NCBI RefSeq assembly: GCF_002993335.1
Contig: NZ_PVNS01000007.1
Span: forward strand, 124,001 to 188,000
DNA from: Alkalicoccus urumqiensis
GTDB lineage: Bacteria > Bacillota > Bacilli > Bacillales > Salisediminibacteriaceae
Length of the DNA: 64,000 nucleotides
Direction of reading: 5' to 3'
This document shows, in pieces, positions 18,526 through 26,469 of this stretch. A model generated the notes under the pieces. The model was not told the DNA's origin and ran no database searches. It saw only the letters and a list, made by a program, of their open reading frames with translations. Positions within the stretch are counted from its first letter, which is position 1. Every line of letters starts with the position of its first letter. Both the position numbers and the translations under genes were made by a program.

Positions 18526-18554
18526 CAAAAAGCGCCCCGCTGAACGGGACGCCC
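18526..18554 (-). terminator. Terminator after the DUF4870 gene
   Basis: GC-rich imperfect stem around loop CTGAA, with AAAAA on the plus side giving Ts on the minus strand. Confidence 0.65.
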
Positions 18555-18558
18555 TGAC

Positions 18559-18918
18559 TTATGGCTGACTCATTTTGTTGACTTGATCTCTGGAAAATGG
18601 ACCGGCGACCGGGAATTCAAACCACTGCCCCTGATACGCTTTGACCATGCAGACAATCCACACGATCAGTGCGACCGGTGACAGAAGGGCTCCGAGCAGC
18701 CATCCGATGATCGGGATAAAGCCGAGGACGGTGCTCAATACGAGAAACGCGACAGAAAGAACGATCGACTGCATCGCATGGAAACGCACAAACTTGTTGT
18801 CTTTCTCCATAAAGAGAAAAATCAGGCCGGTAATAAACCCTAACACGTAGCTGAGCGTAGCGGCTGCATTCTGGGACAAACCTGAACTGCTTGTCTGCGG
18901 CGACTGCTTTTCTGACAC
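18559..18918 (-). CDS. DUF4870 membrane protein
   Basis: 119 residues with three hydrophobic segments and the DUF4870 pattern: AATLSYVLGFITGLIFL, then EKDNKFVRFHAMQS, then GLIP-like GFIPIIGWLLG. The family is a small integral membrane protein of unknown role. I start at GTG 18918, about 8 bp after GGAGGG. A longer reading from 18963 would place that ribosome site inside the gene. The N-terminal 20 residues are polar and cytoplasmic in appearance. It stands alone between terminators. Confidence 0.85.
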   Translation of the reverse strand: MSEKQSPQTSSSGLSQNAAATLSYVLGFITGLIFLFMEKDNKFVRFHAMQSIVLSVAFLVLSTVLGFIPIIGWLLGALLSPVALIVWIVCMVKAYQGQWFEFPVAGPFSRDQVNKMSQP

Positions 18919-19103
18919 GACGCATCCCTCCATAAAGGCATAGTCCAACAGGTTCACCTTCACTATAGCATGATCGGACGCTTTTTTAATCTGAATTTTC
19001 AGATTTTATGTAAAAACACGCCGGAAGTCCAGTATTTCCGGAATAAAAAGGTAGTTTATGCATAGAGAAAGAACGCTCCCGAAGGAACGTCCTTTTCCCT
19101 GCA

Positions 19104-19364
19104 TTAGACGAAAACATCAATGCTGCCGCCAAGATACGGCTGCGCCTGCTGTTCCATCTGCTGACGCTGCAGAAGAGCCTGCTCGTGCTGCTTCTCCTGC
19201 TGGTCATTTCTGGCGTGGGCTGTATCTCCCATCGTCTCCACGGTCGAGCGCTGCTGCACCGTTTCCGCGGCATCTTCCACCCGGCCATACTGCTGCATGA
19301 TCTCGGTGGCCTGATGATTCGTCTGTACCTGGCTTGCCGCCATTGACATACGGTTGACATCCAT
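19104..19364 (-). CDS. YjfB-like putative motility protein
   Basis: 86 residues opening with MDVNRMSMAASQVQT, a pattern like the YjfB family (MDI..LSMA.SQ), short proteins found in flagellated Firmicutes and linked to motility only by co-occurrence. The C-terminal half is Gln/Glu-rich and probably coiled (QQEKQHEQALLQRQQMEQQ). The upstream AAAGGAGGCG is a strong ribosome site. The match covers only the N-terminal 35 residues, so the family call is moderate. No clear sigma-D promoter was found upstream. Confidence 0.6.
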   Translation of the reverse strand: MDVNRMSMAASQVQTNHQATEIMQQYGRVEDAAETVQQRSTVETMGDTAHARNDQQEKQHEQALLQRQQMEQQAQPYLGGSIDVFV

Positions 19365-19548
19365 GGGATACGCCTCCTTTCCACGGGATGAGCTCCCTTA
19401 TCGATATCTTACAAAAGCCTCAGAAAAGAAGCAAGCACCTACTTCTCCAGAACTATGAGAAAATCTATGAAAACACCCAGAAACGTTTTACATATCCTGC
19501 TCCCGGCAATAGTCCTCCCAGCACGCATTATTCGAGGAGGAATTTTTC

Positions 19549-19812
19549 ATGAAAAAAACACTACAGATTTCCGCACTATCCACCGTTCTTGCAGCCGGCG
19601 TACTGGCAGGCTGCGGCGGCGGAGAAAACGACGGCACCGGAAACACAGGCAATGATCCTGCCACAAACGATACAACGAACGTAGAAAACGACCCGGCAGC
19701 CGGCGCAGATGATGATGACGACGATGACGACATGATGAATGACGACGATGACGATGACGATGACGACGACATGATGAATGACGATGATGACGATGACGAC
19801 GATGATATGTAA
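19549..19812 (+). CDS. Poly-aspartate lipoprotein
   Basis: 87 residues: a lipoprotein signal peptide (lipobox LAGC, Cys22), a Gly/Asn/Thr-rich linker, and a C-terminal tail of about 36 residues. The tail consists almost only of aspartate, broken by two MMN triplets (D8-MMN-D10-MMN-D9-M). After processing it would display a dense anionic tail outside the membrane. That could bind calcium, magnesium or cationic surfaces, which is inference. The ribosome site CGAGGAGG is strong and a terminator follows, so it looks expressed. The GAT/GAC repeat tract is prone to slippage, and tail length may vary between strains. Confidence 0.8.
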   Translation: MKKTLQISALSTVLAAGVLAGCGGGENDGTGNTGNDPATNDTTNVENDPAAGADDDDDDDDMMNDDDDDDDDDDMMNDDDDDDDDDM

Positions 19813-19820
19813 TACTTCTT

Positions 19821-19848
19821 CCACTGCGCCACGGCGCAGTGGTTTTTT
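19821..19848 (+). terminator. Terminator of the poly-aspartate lipoprotein
   Basis: Nine-bp stem CCACTGCGC/GCGCAGTGG with loop CACG, then six Ts. Confidence 0.88.
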
Positions 19849-19889
19849 ATGCAGAAAGCCTGATCCGCGTCGAATCAGGCTTTCTGCAT
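19849..19889 (-). terminator. Terminator for the gene ending at 19890
   Basis: A perfect 16-bp stem (19849-19864 with 19874-19889) that abuts the stop codon of the minus-strand gene. Confidence 0.75.
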
Positions 19890-21512
19890 TTATTCATTTT
19901 CGAGCAGTTTTACGTATTCATAAAAACTCGATACGTTGTGCTGCGTGTAGTCGTTTCGGATTTCTGCATCCTGTGTACTCGCCTGAAAAGCGCCCATCAA
20001 TAGATGCGAGGGTTCATAGTACAGGACGGACACCGGCGTAAACTGCAGCTTCATCTGGAAGGCGATGCCTTTTGCCGCTGCTTTCCGGTATGTTTCCGAA
20101 CGGTCTGCTTCGCCTGCGCGGCGTGCGGTCTGCACCGCTGCACACAGCCCTTCGGAGCGGCATGCGACCGGCGTGGAGCGCGGAGCGCCTTTCATTTCAT
20201 ACGAGCCTTCCCATTCGGGATCGTCGGTTTCCCCGCGCTGGGCCTGGACGATGGCGTCGGCGATGAAGAAGGAGTGCGATTTGTAGTCGTCATTCGGACG
20301 CAGCTGGTCGAGTTCGTTTAAGGCATACAGGAGCCAGTGGTCGTGGGCGATAGTATCATATGTTTCATTTTTGTCGCGGTCATGGATCAGGTAGGCGGCT
20401 TCTTTTTCGGCCGTGTCGAGCCAGCGTTCGTCGGCTTCGAGCTGATACAGGCGCACGAGGGACAGGATGGCTTCCCCAGAGTAATAGTGGGAGGTGAAGC
20501 CGGTGTCTTTTTTGTCCGGCAGCGTCTGTTTATGTAGTTTCAGGCGGCCGTGGGTTTCTGCCATGTCGTGCATCCATTTGGCGAGTCCGCGCATGATCGG
20601 CAGGTCGTCGTGATCGCCGGTGACTTCGGCGTATTTAACGAGCGCGATCAGTGCCAGTCCGTTTCCGCCCAGCTTTACAGCCTTTTTCTCAACGGCCATG
20701 TACGTATCGTTTTCCTGTTTCATCTGCTGGACGAGGTAGCGCCTGGCTTTCTGGATCGGCGGGAGAAGGCCTGCATCCGGGAGCGTTTCGTGCATCTGAA
20801 GCATGGAAAACAACGTTCCGGCATGGCGGAGCAGGTTGTATTTCGGGTGGCGGTAGCCGGTGTGCGGATCGTAGGAGTACAAAAAACGTCCCTGGAAGGA
20901 CACCGCGTGCTGAAAATATCCTTCGGAAGCAAGCGTCATCGCCCGCATCAGTTCTGCTTTTTCGGCAACGCGTCCGATTTCCTGTCCGCGCTCCACACGC
21001 TGAATGCCGGTGTCGTCCACGTAGTACGAAACGGTTTCAAACCGGTAGACATCCAGCCATTCCTCGGTGAGGAAAAGCTCGACCGCTTTCTCATACGCTT
21101 CGTTCCCGCGGCGTGACGCGGCTTCCAGTACGCGTTCCGGCTGCAGCTTTCCGTCTTCCGTGACCATGCCCCAGGCAGCGACTTCCTCGGGTAAAAAAGC
21201 GAGCGGGCTGTCTTCTTCGCCGAAAAGCAGGCCGTATTTCCTCGGCGGCAGCGCCAGGCGAACTCTCCGCGCGTGCTGCCAGCTCACACCGGCGGCTGCT
21301 TCCGGCGCGCCGGCGATGTCGATTTTGTAGGAGGGGGCTTCCGGATTTCCGTGCGCCTCCCAGAGCTTATCCGCCGCTTCCGCTGCCGTTTCTCCGCGTG
21401 CGAAAAAGACCGGCGCGCGGCGGGAGTGGCCGCCTTCCGTTAAGAAGACGCCGCCCGGCGCTTTTCCGGTTTCCGGCAGAGAGGCTTTGCTGCCGCTCCG
21501 CTTCTGCCACAC
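19890..21512 (-). CDS. Large (alpha/alpha)-barrel-like protein, unknown enzyme
   Basis: At least 540 residues. Repeated helical pairs with GLALIALVKYAEVTGD, GFTSHYYSGEAILSLVRLYQL and HDHWLLYALNELD look like the inner/outer helices of an alpha/alpha toroid, as in several glycoside hydrolases and epimerases. The N-terminal 150 residues are a separate alpha/beta region (VFFARGETAAEAADKLWE). No catalytic motif was recognised. Start problem: GTG 21512 has no ribosome site. The frame stays open upstream to 21576 with no ATG, GTG or TTG, but an ATC at 21557 follows GGAGG at 9 bp. The upstream gene's end overlaps this stretch, so translation is probably coupled. Confidence 0.75.
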   Translation of the reverse strand: MWQKRSGSKASLPETGKAPGGVFLTEGGHSRRAPVFFARGETAAEAADKLWEAHGNPEAPSYKIDIAGAPEAAAGVSWQHARRVRLALPPRKYGLLFGEEDSPLAFLPEEVAAWGMVTEDGKLQPERVLEAASRRGNEAYEKAVELFLTEEWLDVYRFETVSYYVDDTGIQRVERGQEIGRVAEKAELMRAMTLASEGYFQHAVSFQGRFLYSYDPHTGYRHPKYNLLRHAGTLFSMLQMHETLPDAGLLPPIQKARRYLVQQMKQENDTYMAVEKKAVKLGGNGLALIALVKYAEVTGDHDDLPIMRGLAKWMHDMAETHGRLKLHKQTLPDKKDTGFTSHYYSGEAILSLVRLYQLEADERWLDTAEKEAAYLIHDRDKNETYDTIAHDHWLLYALNELDQLRPNDDYKSHSFFIADAIVQAQRGETDDPEWEGSYEMKGAPRSTPVACRSEGLCAAVQTARRAGEADRSETYRKAAAKGIAFQMKLQFTPVSVLYYEPSHLLMGAFQASTQDAEIRNDYTQHNVSSFYEYVKLLENE

Positions 21513-21538
21513 CCATTCAATGAGCTTTTCTACGTCTG

Positions 21539-21910
21539 TTACTGTGTTGTGTACGATTGGAAAGCCTCCTCCATTTCAGCACGCAGCTTTGTCAGACGCG
21601 GAGCCAGTGTCGTCCGGGTCTGTTCCTGTGCCTCCTGATGGTCTTTCTTTTCGTACGCCTCTACGAGCTGTGCTAAGGCCTGCTGCACGTCATCCGATGC
21701 GGTGATGACACCGGAGAGATCGAGAATTTCCTGATCCAGCGGCTGCAGCGCTTCCTGTACCGCGGTAAATCCGCTCAGAAGATCCTCCACCAGATAAAAC
21801 GTGTCGTTTAATTCTCCTTCCGCCAGCTGATGCTGAATGTGCCCCGCCGCGTCTTCCAGCGTGCGGACCAGGCTCAGGCTCTGTGTCATTACGGGAATCT
21901 GTTTTTCCAT
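21539..21910 (-). CDS. Small helical protein, DUF8042-like (tentative)
   Basis: 123 helical, acidic residues. Segments such as AAGHIQHQLAEGELNDTFYL followed by LVEDLLSGFTAVQEAL recall small Bacillaceae proteins grouped under DUF8042, whose role is unknown; I hold this family name lightly. ATG 21910 has GAGGTGG at about 6 bp. A longer reading from 21961 is possible but less likely. It overlaps the likely true start of the downstream (alpha/alpha)-barrel gene, which suggests a two-gene operon. Confidence 0.65.
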   Translation of the reverse strand: MEKQIPVMTQSLSLVRTLEDAAGHIQHQLAEGELNDTFYLVEDLLSGFTAVQEALQPLDQEILDLSGVITASDDVQQALAQLVEAYEKKDHQEAQEQTRTTLAPRLTKLRAEMEEAFQSYTTQ

Positions 21911-22117
21911 CGTCGGCCACCTCATTTCGTCAATTTCTTTCCATTGTACCCTATTCCCCATCCGCCTTCCGTCAAACGCGTGAAAATGTGCGTTCTATTC
22001 CATCATCGATTGTTTTATATTTTATCCTGAATAATTTCATTATTTTTGAAATAACAGGTTTGAAATGACGGAAAGCGGCTATGGAAGTACTATCAAATAC
22101 CATAGGAGGTTTTTGAA

Positions 22118-23419
22118 ATGAATGATCTCGGTACGCAGTTTCAGGTGCTTTTAAGCGATCTGATCGGTGCACTCGCAAACGTGGTCGCAGCGCTTCTCCT
22201 CCTCCTTCTGGCATGGATTGTCGCTCTTGTGGCGAAAAGTATCATCAGCAAAGGGTTAAAAAAGATCGGGGCACACAAAGGCCTGGCAAAAACACCGCTT
22301 ATCCGTGATGAACAGCAGGGTGCCGCCATTTTGGAAACAGCCGCTAAAGTTGTTTACTTCCTCGTTTTTATTCTGTTTCTGCCGGCGATTCTCGACGCAT
22401 TAAATATGGAATCAGTATCCGGACCGATTGCGAACATGACGGAAACCTTCCTCGCTTTTCTGCCGAACATTTTTGCCGCAGCGATCATCCTCTTTATTGG
22501 TATATTCATCGCCCGCCTTGTGAAAGACCTTATCTTCCGCCTTCTCGAAAGCATGAAAGTGGATCACTGGTTCAACAAATGGACCCGGTTTGAAGGCCCC
22601 TCCCAGACAAAGCTATCCTCGATCCTGGCAAACATTGTTTTCATTCTCCTGTTGATTCCGATTATTACCGTAGCGCTTGAAACGTTAAATATTCAAATGA
22701 TTTCGCAGCCGATCACCGATATTTTCGACCGGATTCTGGCGATCATTCCGAACATTTTTGTCGCGATCATTCTCATTCTCGCCGGTTATTTCATCGCCCG
22801 TTTTGTCGGCGACCTGCTCGTGAACCTGCTGCAGCGTACCGGTGTTGATAACGTGTACAGCTTTTTTGACATAAATGGCCCATCCTCGTCTTCCTTTAAA
22901 GTGTCGGCGATTCTCGGGCAGCTCGTAAAAATCGTGATTATTCTGTTCTTTACCATCGAAGCACTGAACGTCCTCCAGCTCGATGTGCTGAACAGCATCG
23001 GAAATGCCGTTCTGTCGTACCTCCCGCTTTTAGTCAGTGCGCTCGTCATTCTGCTTCTCGGACTGTTTGCCGGCCACTACCTCGGCGCCATCGTGAAGCG
23101 GTATTCCGGGAGCGGCTTCTATGCCGGTCTGGTAAAGTATACGATCATTGTATTTGCCGCGTTTATGACATTTGATCAGCTTCAGTTTGCCACCACCATT
23201 GTGAATATGGCGTTCCTTCTCATTCTCGGTGCGGTCGCGGTTGCTTTCGCAGTCGCCTTTGGCATCGGCGGACGGGACTATGCGAAAACGAAGCTTGCGG
23301 AGCTCGAGCGAAAGATGAAAAAGGAAAAGGCCAAGCCCGCCGATCCTTCGGCAGGGCCTGCAGCTCCAGGAGCAGACGTAACAGACCACGGACCACCGGA
23401 AGATCCGAACACTCCGTAA
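22118..23419 (+). CDS. Mechanosensitive-channel-related membrane protein with TM-helix repeats
   Basis: 433 residues with four or more repeats of a transmembrane-helix unit (FLPNIFAAAIILFIGIFIARLVKDL, core PNIFAAAIILFIGIFIA, echoed by PNIFVAIILILAGYFIARF). This is the conserved TM helix family associated with MscS-like channels and CmpX-type proteins. A short basic/proline-rich cytoplasmic tail ends the protein. Its likely role is membrane-tension or osmotic homeostasis, inferred from family. AGGAGG precedes ATG at about 9 bp. It lacks a recognisable MscS beta domain, so whether it forms a channel is unclear. Confidence 0.85.
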   Translation: MNDLGTQFQVLLSDLIGALANVVAALLLLLLAWIVALVAKSIISKGLKKIGAHKGLAKTPLIRDEQQGAAILETAAKVVYFLVFILFLPAILDALNMESVSGPIANMTETFLAFLPNIFAAAIILFIGIFIARLVKDLIFRLLESMKVDHWFNKWTRFEGPSQTKLSSILANIVFILLLIPIITVALETLNIQMISQPITDIFDRILAIIPNIFVAIILILAGYFIARFVGDLLVNLLQRTGVDNVYSFFDINGPSSSSFKVSAILGQLVKIVIILFFTIEALNVLQLDVLNSIGNAVLSYLPLLVSALVILLLGLFAGHYLGAIVKRYSGSGFYAGLVKYTIIVFAAFMTFDQLQFATTIVNMAFLLILGAVAVAFAVAFGIGGRDYAKTKLAELERKMKKEKAKPADPSAGPAAPGADVTDHGPPEDPNTP

Positions 23420-23430
23420 GACAAAGAAAA

Positions 23431-23477
23431 ACCAGCATGGCCGGATCCTGAGTCGATTCCGGTCATGCTGGTTTTTT
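23431..23477 (+). terminator. Terminator after the TM-helix protein
   Basis: A 15-bp stem with one G-T pair (23431-23445 with 23456-23470) followed by seven Ts. Confidence 0.88.
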
Positions 23478-23582
23478 TGTATGGGGCGGACGTCAATTTA
23501 ATAAAAAAGCCATGAAGTCGATTTCTCCATGGAGGAATGTGCGCATGCAGCAGTCCGGTGTATTATGTAGCTGCAGCAGGTA

Positions 23583-23768
23583 TTATCCGTTTTTTACTAG
23601 TTTGACAGCGTACTGCGGATAGCGGGCTGTATAGTTGGCATGGGCCTCTTCGGCAAAACGGCGGTCCGGAAAGCTGATTTCATCGACTTCCTCCCGGGTT
23701 ACAGCATGCCGGAACGACTGAACGGCGCCTTCACGGTTAAGCATCATTAATACATACTGCTCCTTCAA
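23583..23768 (-). CDS. Small conserved-looking protein, unknown
   Basis: 61 residues, soluble, alpha/beta in character (YVLMMLNREG, FPDRRFAEEAHANYTARYPQ). A plausible ribosome site (AGGATGATTT) lies upstream. I do not recognise a family. There is no evidence for an operon: the next genes are far away and the region to its right holds two phased repeats. Kept as a gene because codon use and composition match its neighbours. Confidence 0.5.
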   Translation of the reverse strand: MKEQYVLMMLNREGAVQSFRHAVTREEVDEISFPDRRFAEEAHANYTARYPQYAVKLVKNG

Positions 23769-23898
23769 GATAAATCATCCTTTCCTGGAAACCAGAAATT
23801 CCCGGAGCCCATACGGCCACAGGTATCTATCACTTACCCGGATAATGAATATATGAAACACTCCTTTAGGCTGGTCAAAGCAAAAGAGCAGGGAGACC

Positions 23899-24234
23899 GC
23901 GGGCTGGAAGACGCCCGCCTCTGAGCAAGTCCGAAAGCCGGTTCTGGCAGAGGGGCAGCGGGGTGTGCTGCCGGTGGATGATGGCCGGTGTGGAAGTGGG
24001 AATCTGCCGGTGCGTTGTGGGAATCCAGGCAGGAGAAGTGGGAATTTCGGTGCCGGTAGTTGGACTTTTCATCAGGTTTGGGAATCGGTACCCGAGTTGT
24101 CGGAATGGCAGCGGGAGTTATGGGACCGGGAGTTATGGGACCGGGAGCCGCCGTTATAGGACTCACCCCCGGCGAAGTGAGACTCCGCCGAAAACCAAAC
24201 CCCAGACAACCGCTGCGGCCGAAAACGCCGCAGC
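23899..24234 (+). repeat. Phased array element A3
   Basis: Ten type A motifs on the plus strand begin at 23996, 24017, 24038, 24059, 24078, 24099, 24120, 24135, 24156 and 24177 (21,21,21,19,21,21,15,21,21). The 15-bp step comes from a local duplication of GGGACCGGGAGTTAT. It carries the full flanking set: GCGGGC/GCCCGC (23899-23918), GGCAGC/GCTGCC (23954-23972) and GCTGCGGC/GCCGCAGC (24212-24234). Tandem with A4. Confidence 0.87.
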
Positions 24235-24271
24235 CATCTGCTTTCGAACGGGGAACAGTTTGAGGCCGAGG

Positions 24272-24540
24272 GGCAGCGGGCTGTGCTGCCGGTGGATGAT
24301 GGCCGGTGTGGAAGTGGGAATCTGCCGGTGCGTTGTGGGAATCCATGCAGGAGAAGTGGGAATATGAGTACCGGAAGTTGGACTTTTCGTCCTGTATGGG
24401 AATGGTGACGGAAGTTGTCGGAATGGCAGCGGCAGTTATGGGACCGGGAGCCGCCGTTATGAGACTCACCCCCGGCGAAGTGAGACTCCGCCGGAACGAA
24501 CGACCTCTTCCCAATAACCGCTGCGCCCCACCCCAGCCGC
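24272..24540 (+). repeat. Phased array element A4
   Basis: Nine type A motifs on the plus strand at 24314, 24335, 24356, 24377, 24396, 24417, 24438, 24459 and 24480 (21,21,21,19,21,21,21,21). GGCAGC/GCTGCC hairpin at 24272-24290 and a decayed right hairpin at 24519-24540. It is directly followed by the terminator of the SurA-like gene. Confidence 0.87.
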
Positions 24541-24575
24541 ACAAAAAAAAACTGCGGCAAGGGGGCCGCAGTTTT
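24541..24575 (-). terminator. Terminator of the SurA-like lipoprotein
   Basis: AAAACTGCGGC/GCCGCAGTTTT stem (24548-24558 with 24565-24575), followed on the minus strand by eight Ts. Confidence 0.9.
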
Positions 24576-24588
24576 CGTAAGCTGTTAC

Positions 24589-25545
24589 TTAAATATTAAC
24601 CGTTACGTCGCCTTCTTCACGAAGCTGCTCGACGAGTTCCTGTGTTGCTTCGCTTTCTTTCTGGCCGCGGATCTGCTCTTCCAGATCACCGCGGATTTCG
24701 TCGAGTTCAGGGATTTCAGAGCCTTCCGGCGCTTCGCCGCCCTGCTCTTCCATCATTGCTTCCTGCTGTGCAACGAGTTCTTCATACTGCTGCTCAACTT
24801 CTTCATCCGTGACTTCAATATCACCGGAAGCCTCTTCGATCAGCTTATCGATCTTCACCTGCATCTCAACTTGATTCATCACTTCTTCTTCCGGCGTGCC
24901 CTGCTCAACGATGGCATTTACAAGCTCATCGCCGGATTCAAGACCGCTCTGCTCTGCAAGCTCATCCAGTGTATTCTGGATGTCCTCTTCCGACGCTTCC
25001 AGATCCCGGTTTTCCGCTTCCTGTACAAGAAGCTCCGTGCCGATCAGCGTGTCCGCCACCTGCTGCTTCAGCTGGTCCTGGTCGACTTCCTGACCCATCA
25101 TCATGGACTGCTGCGCCATCTGCATAAACTGGCCTTCGTACGCTGTTTCAAACTCTTCCGCTGTAATCTCTTCGGAATTTACTTCCGCGACAACGTCCGG
25201 AATATCTTCTAGATCCGGCTCAGGCATTTCCTGGTCGCCGCCCATGGCGTCATCCATCGAAGTTTCGTCGTCTCCCGCTTCACCTTCGCCTTCACCGTCT
25301 GCGGCAGGATCTTCTCCGTCCGCATCCGGATCCGCGTCTTCTGCTTCAGGATCTTCTACATTATCCGAAGCGCCTTCCGCGTCCGGCTCGTTTCCTTCAC
25401 TGTCTGCATCTTCATTTACTTCAGTGTTATTCGTGTCAGCGCCGTTTTCCGCGCCGTTATTTCCTTCAGTGTTGTCACCGCCGCACGCTGCGAGAAATGC
25501 TGCGCTTAGTCCCAGTACGGCTGTCAGTGTTTTTACTTTTTTCAT
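24589..25545 (-). CDS. SurA N-terminal-domain lipoprotein (extracytoplasmic chaperone)
   Basis: 318 residues: lipoprotein signal peptide (lipobox LAAC), then about 95 residues of highly acidic low-complexity sequence (Glu, Asp, Gly, Asn), then a SurA/PrsA-type N-terminal chaperone domain (VVAEVNSEEITAEEFE onward, ending LREEGDVTVNI). No parvulin isomerase domain is present, so it probably binds unfolded exported proteins without PPIase activity. ATG 25545 follows GGGGTGG; a GTG at 25557 overlaps that site. The acidic linker is far longer than in typical homologues and fits a halophile's surface. It is monocistronic. Confidence 0.85.
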   Translation of the reverse strand: MKKVKTLTAVLGLSAAFLAACGGDNTEGNNGAENGADTNNTEVNEDADSEGNEPDAEGASDNVEDPEAEDADPDADGEDPAADGEGEGEAGDDETSMDDAMGGDQEMPEPDLEDIPDVVAEVNSEEITAEEFETAYEGQFMQMAQQSMMMGQEVDQDQLKQQVADTLIGTELLVQEAENRDLEASEEDIQNTLDELAEQSGLESGDELVNAIVEQGTPEEEVMNQVEMQVKIDKLIEEASGDIEVTDEEVEQQYEELVAQQEAMMEEQGGEAPEGSEIPELDEIRGDLEEQIRGQKESEATQELVEQLREEGDVTVNI

Positions 25546-25657
25546 TAGTGTAACCACCCCTTCATCGAATCTGTGATTATTCTAACATGTACATACTATT
25601 TGTAAACACAACCACGCCTGTCCCCGCGCGCCTTCTCCGACTTTCTGCCCCAATGTC

Positions 25658-25696
25658 AAAAACAAAACACCGCCGGAATACGCTTCCAGCGGTGTT
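25658..25696 (-). terminator. Terminator of the YusW-like gene
   Basis: CACCGC/GCGGTG stem with A-rich flank on the plus strand (Ts on minus), 30 bp past the stop. Confidence 0.65.
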
Positions 25697-25724
25697 GTTG
25701 AGAAAATGTGTAACATGCTATGAA

Positions 25725-26270
25725 TCAGGCCTCGTCCTCCATCTCCAGCTCCTCATCATCCCGGAACTCAATATCAATGTCCAGTTCCTGGTAATCATCC
25801 TCCAGACCAAACGCCTCCAGAACCGCCTGCTGCAGCTCCTCCTCCGAAGTCTCCGGCGTCACATCAAGCTCCGGCAGCACCAGCTGCATCTCATCCAGCG
25901 CATCCTGCCCCGAAAGATCAATCGACTCCCCGCCGCGCGAATCCTCAATCTCCGCCTCCGGCTCGCCGCCGTTATACTCATAATCGGCATCATAACTGCC
26001 ATCCTCATACTCCGCCTCGACCTGCACTTCATCAAAATCGAGATCCTCAAACCAGTCCTGCGTATCCGTCTCCTCTTCCTCCAGCGGCTGCTCGCTGTCC
26101 TCCAGCGCCTCATTCTCCTCCTCCGGATTCACCTCTTCCGACGTCGTCACATCATCCTCCTGCACCTCCGTCGTATCCTCCGTACCCTCATTCTCGACCG
26201 GCTCCACATTCTCCGAGCCACAGGCCCCGAGGAAAACGACGCTCGTTAGCAGCATATATTTTTTCATCAT
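25725..26270 (-). CDS. YusW-like acidic lipoprotein
   Basis: 181 residues with a lipoprotein signal (lipobox LGAC), an acidic linker of about 60 residues, and a C-terminal YusW-type domain. That domain carries FDEVQVEAEYEDGSYDADYE, AEIEDSRGG, the ALDEMQLVLPELDVTPETS region, then AFGLEDDYQELDIDIEF. The YusW family has no known function. It would sit outside the membrane. AGGAGG precedes the first of two ATG codons. Composition resembles the SurA-like neighbour (very high Glu/Asp), but they are separate transcripts. Confidence 0.8.
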   Translation of the reverse strand: MMKKYMLLTSVVFLGACGSENVEPVENEGTEDTTEVQEDDVTTSEEVNPEEENEALEDSEQPLEEEETDTQDWFEDLDFDEVQVEAEYEDGSYDADYEYNGGEPEAEIEDSRGGESIDLSGQDALDEMQLVLPELDVTPETSEEELQQAVLEAFGLEDDYQELDIDIEFRDDEELEMEDEA

Positions 26271-26469
26271 TATCTGCCTCCTTTATTATCTGCCTTTTCT
26301 ATTCCCTGTCTCCCGCTCCGAAAACGTCCACCCGGCAGGAACAGTCGTCCGCACTGAATAAATATTCGGTATTATTTTTATTTAATACGTATTTTTATGA
26401 ATTCATTATTGATTTTTATGCATTTACTTGCTATATTTATTCACAGACGTTACTCAGGAGGGACACACT

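Noticed and set aside
26281-26330. Partial type B element upstream of yjiH (AAAACGTCCAC and CGTCCGCAC).
   Set aside because: Only two motif-like words occur and no phased series follows.
26375-26450. ArgR/AhrC-type boxes in the AT-rich leader of yjiH.
   Set aside because: TGAATTCAT and TTATGCAT words are present, but their spacing does not form the paired 18-bp boxes expected.
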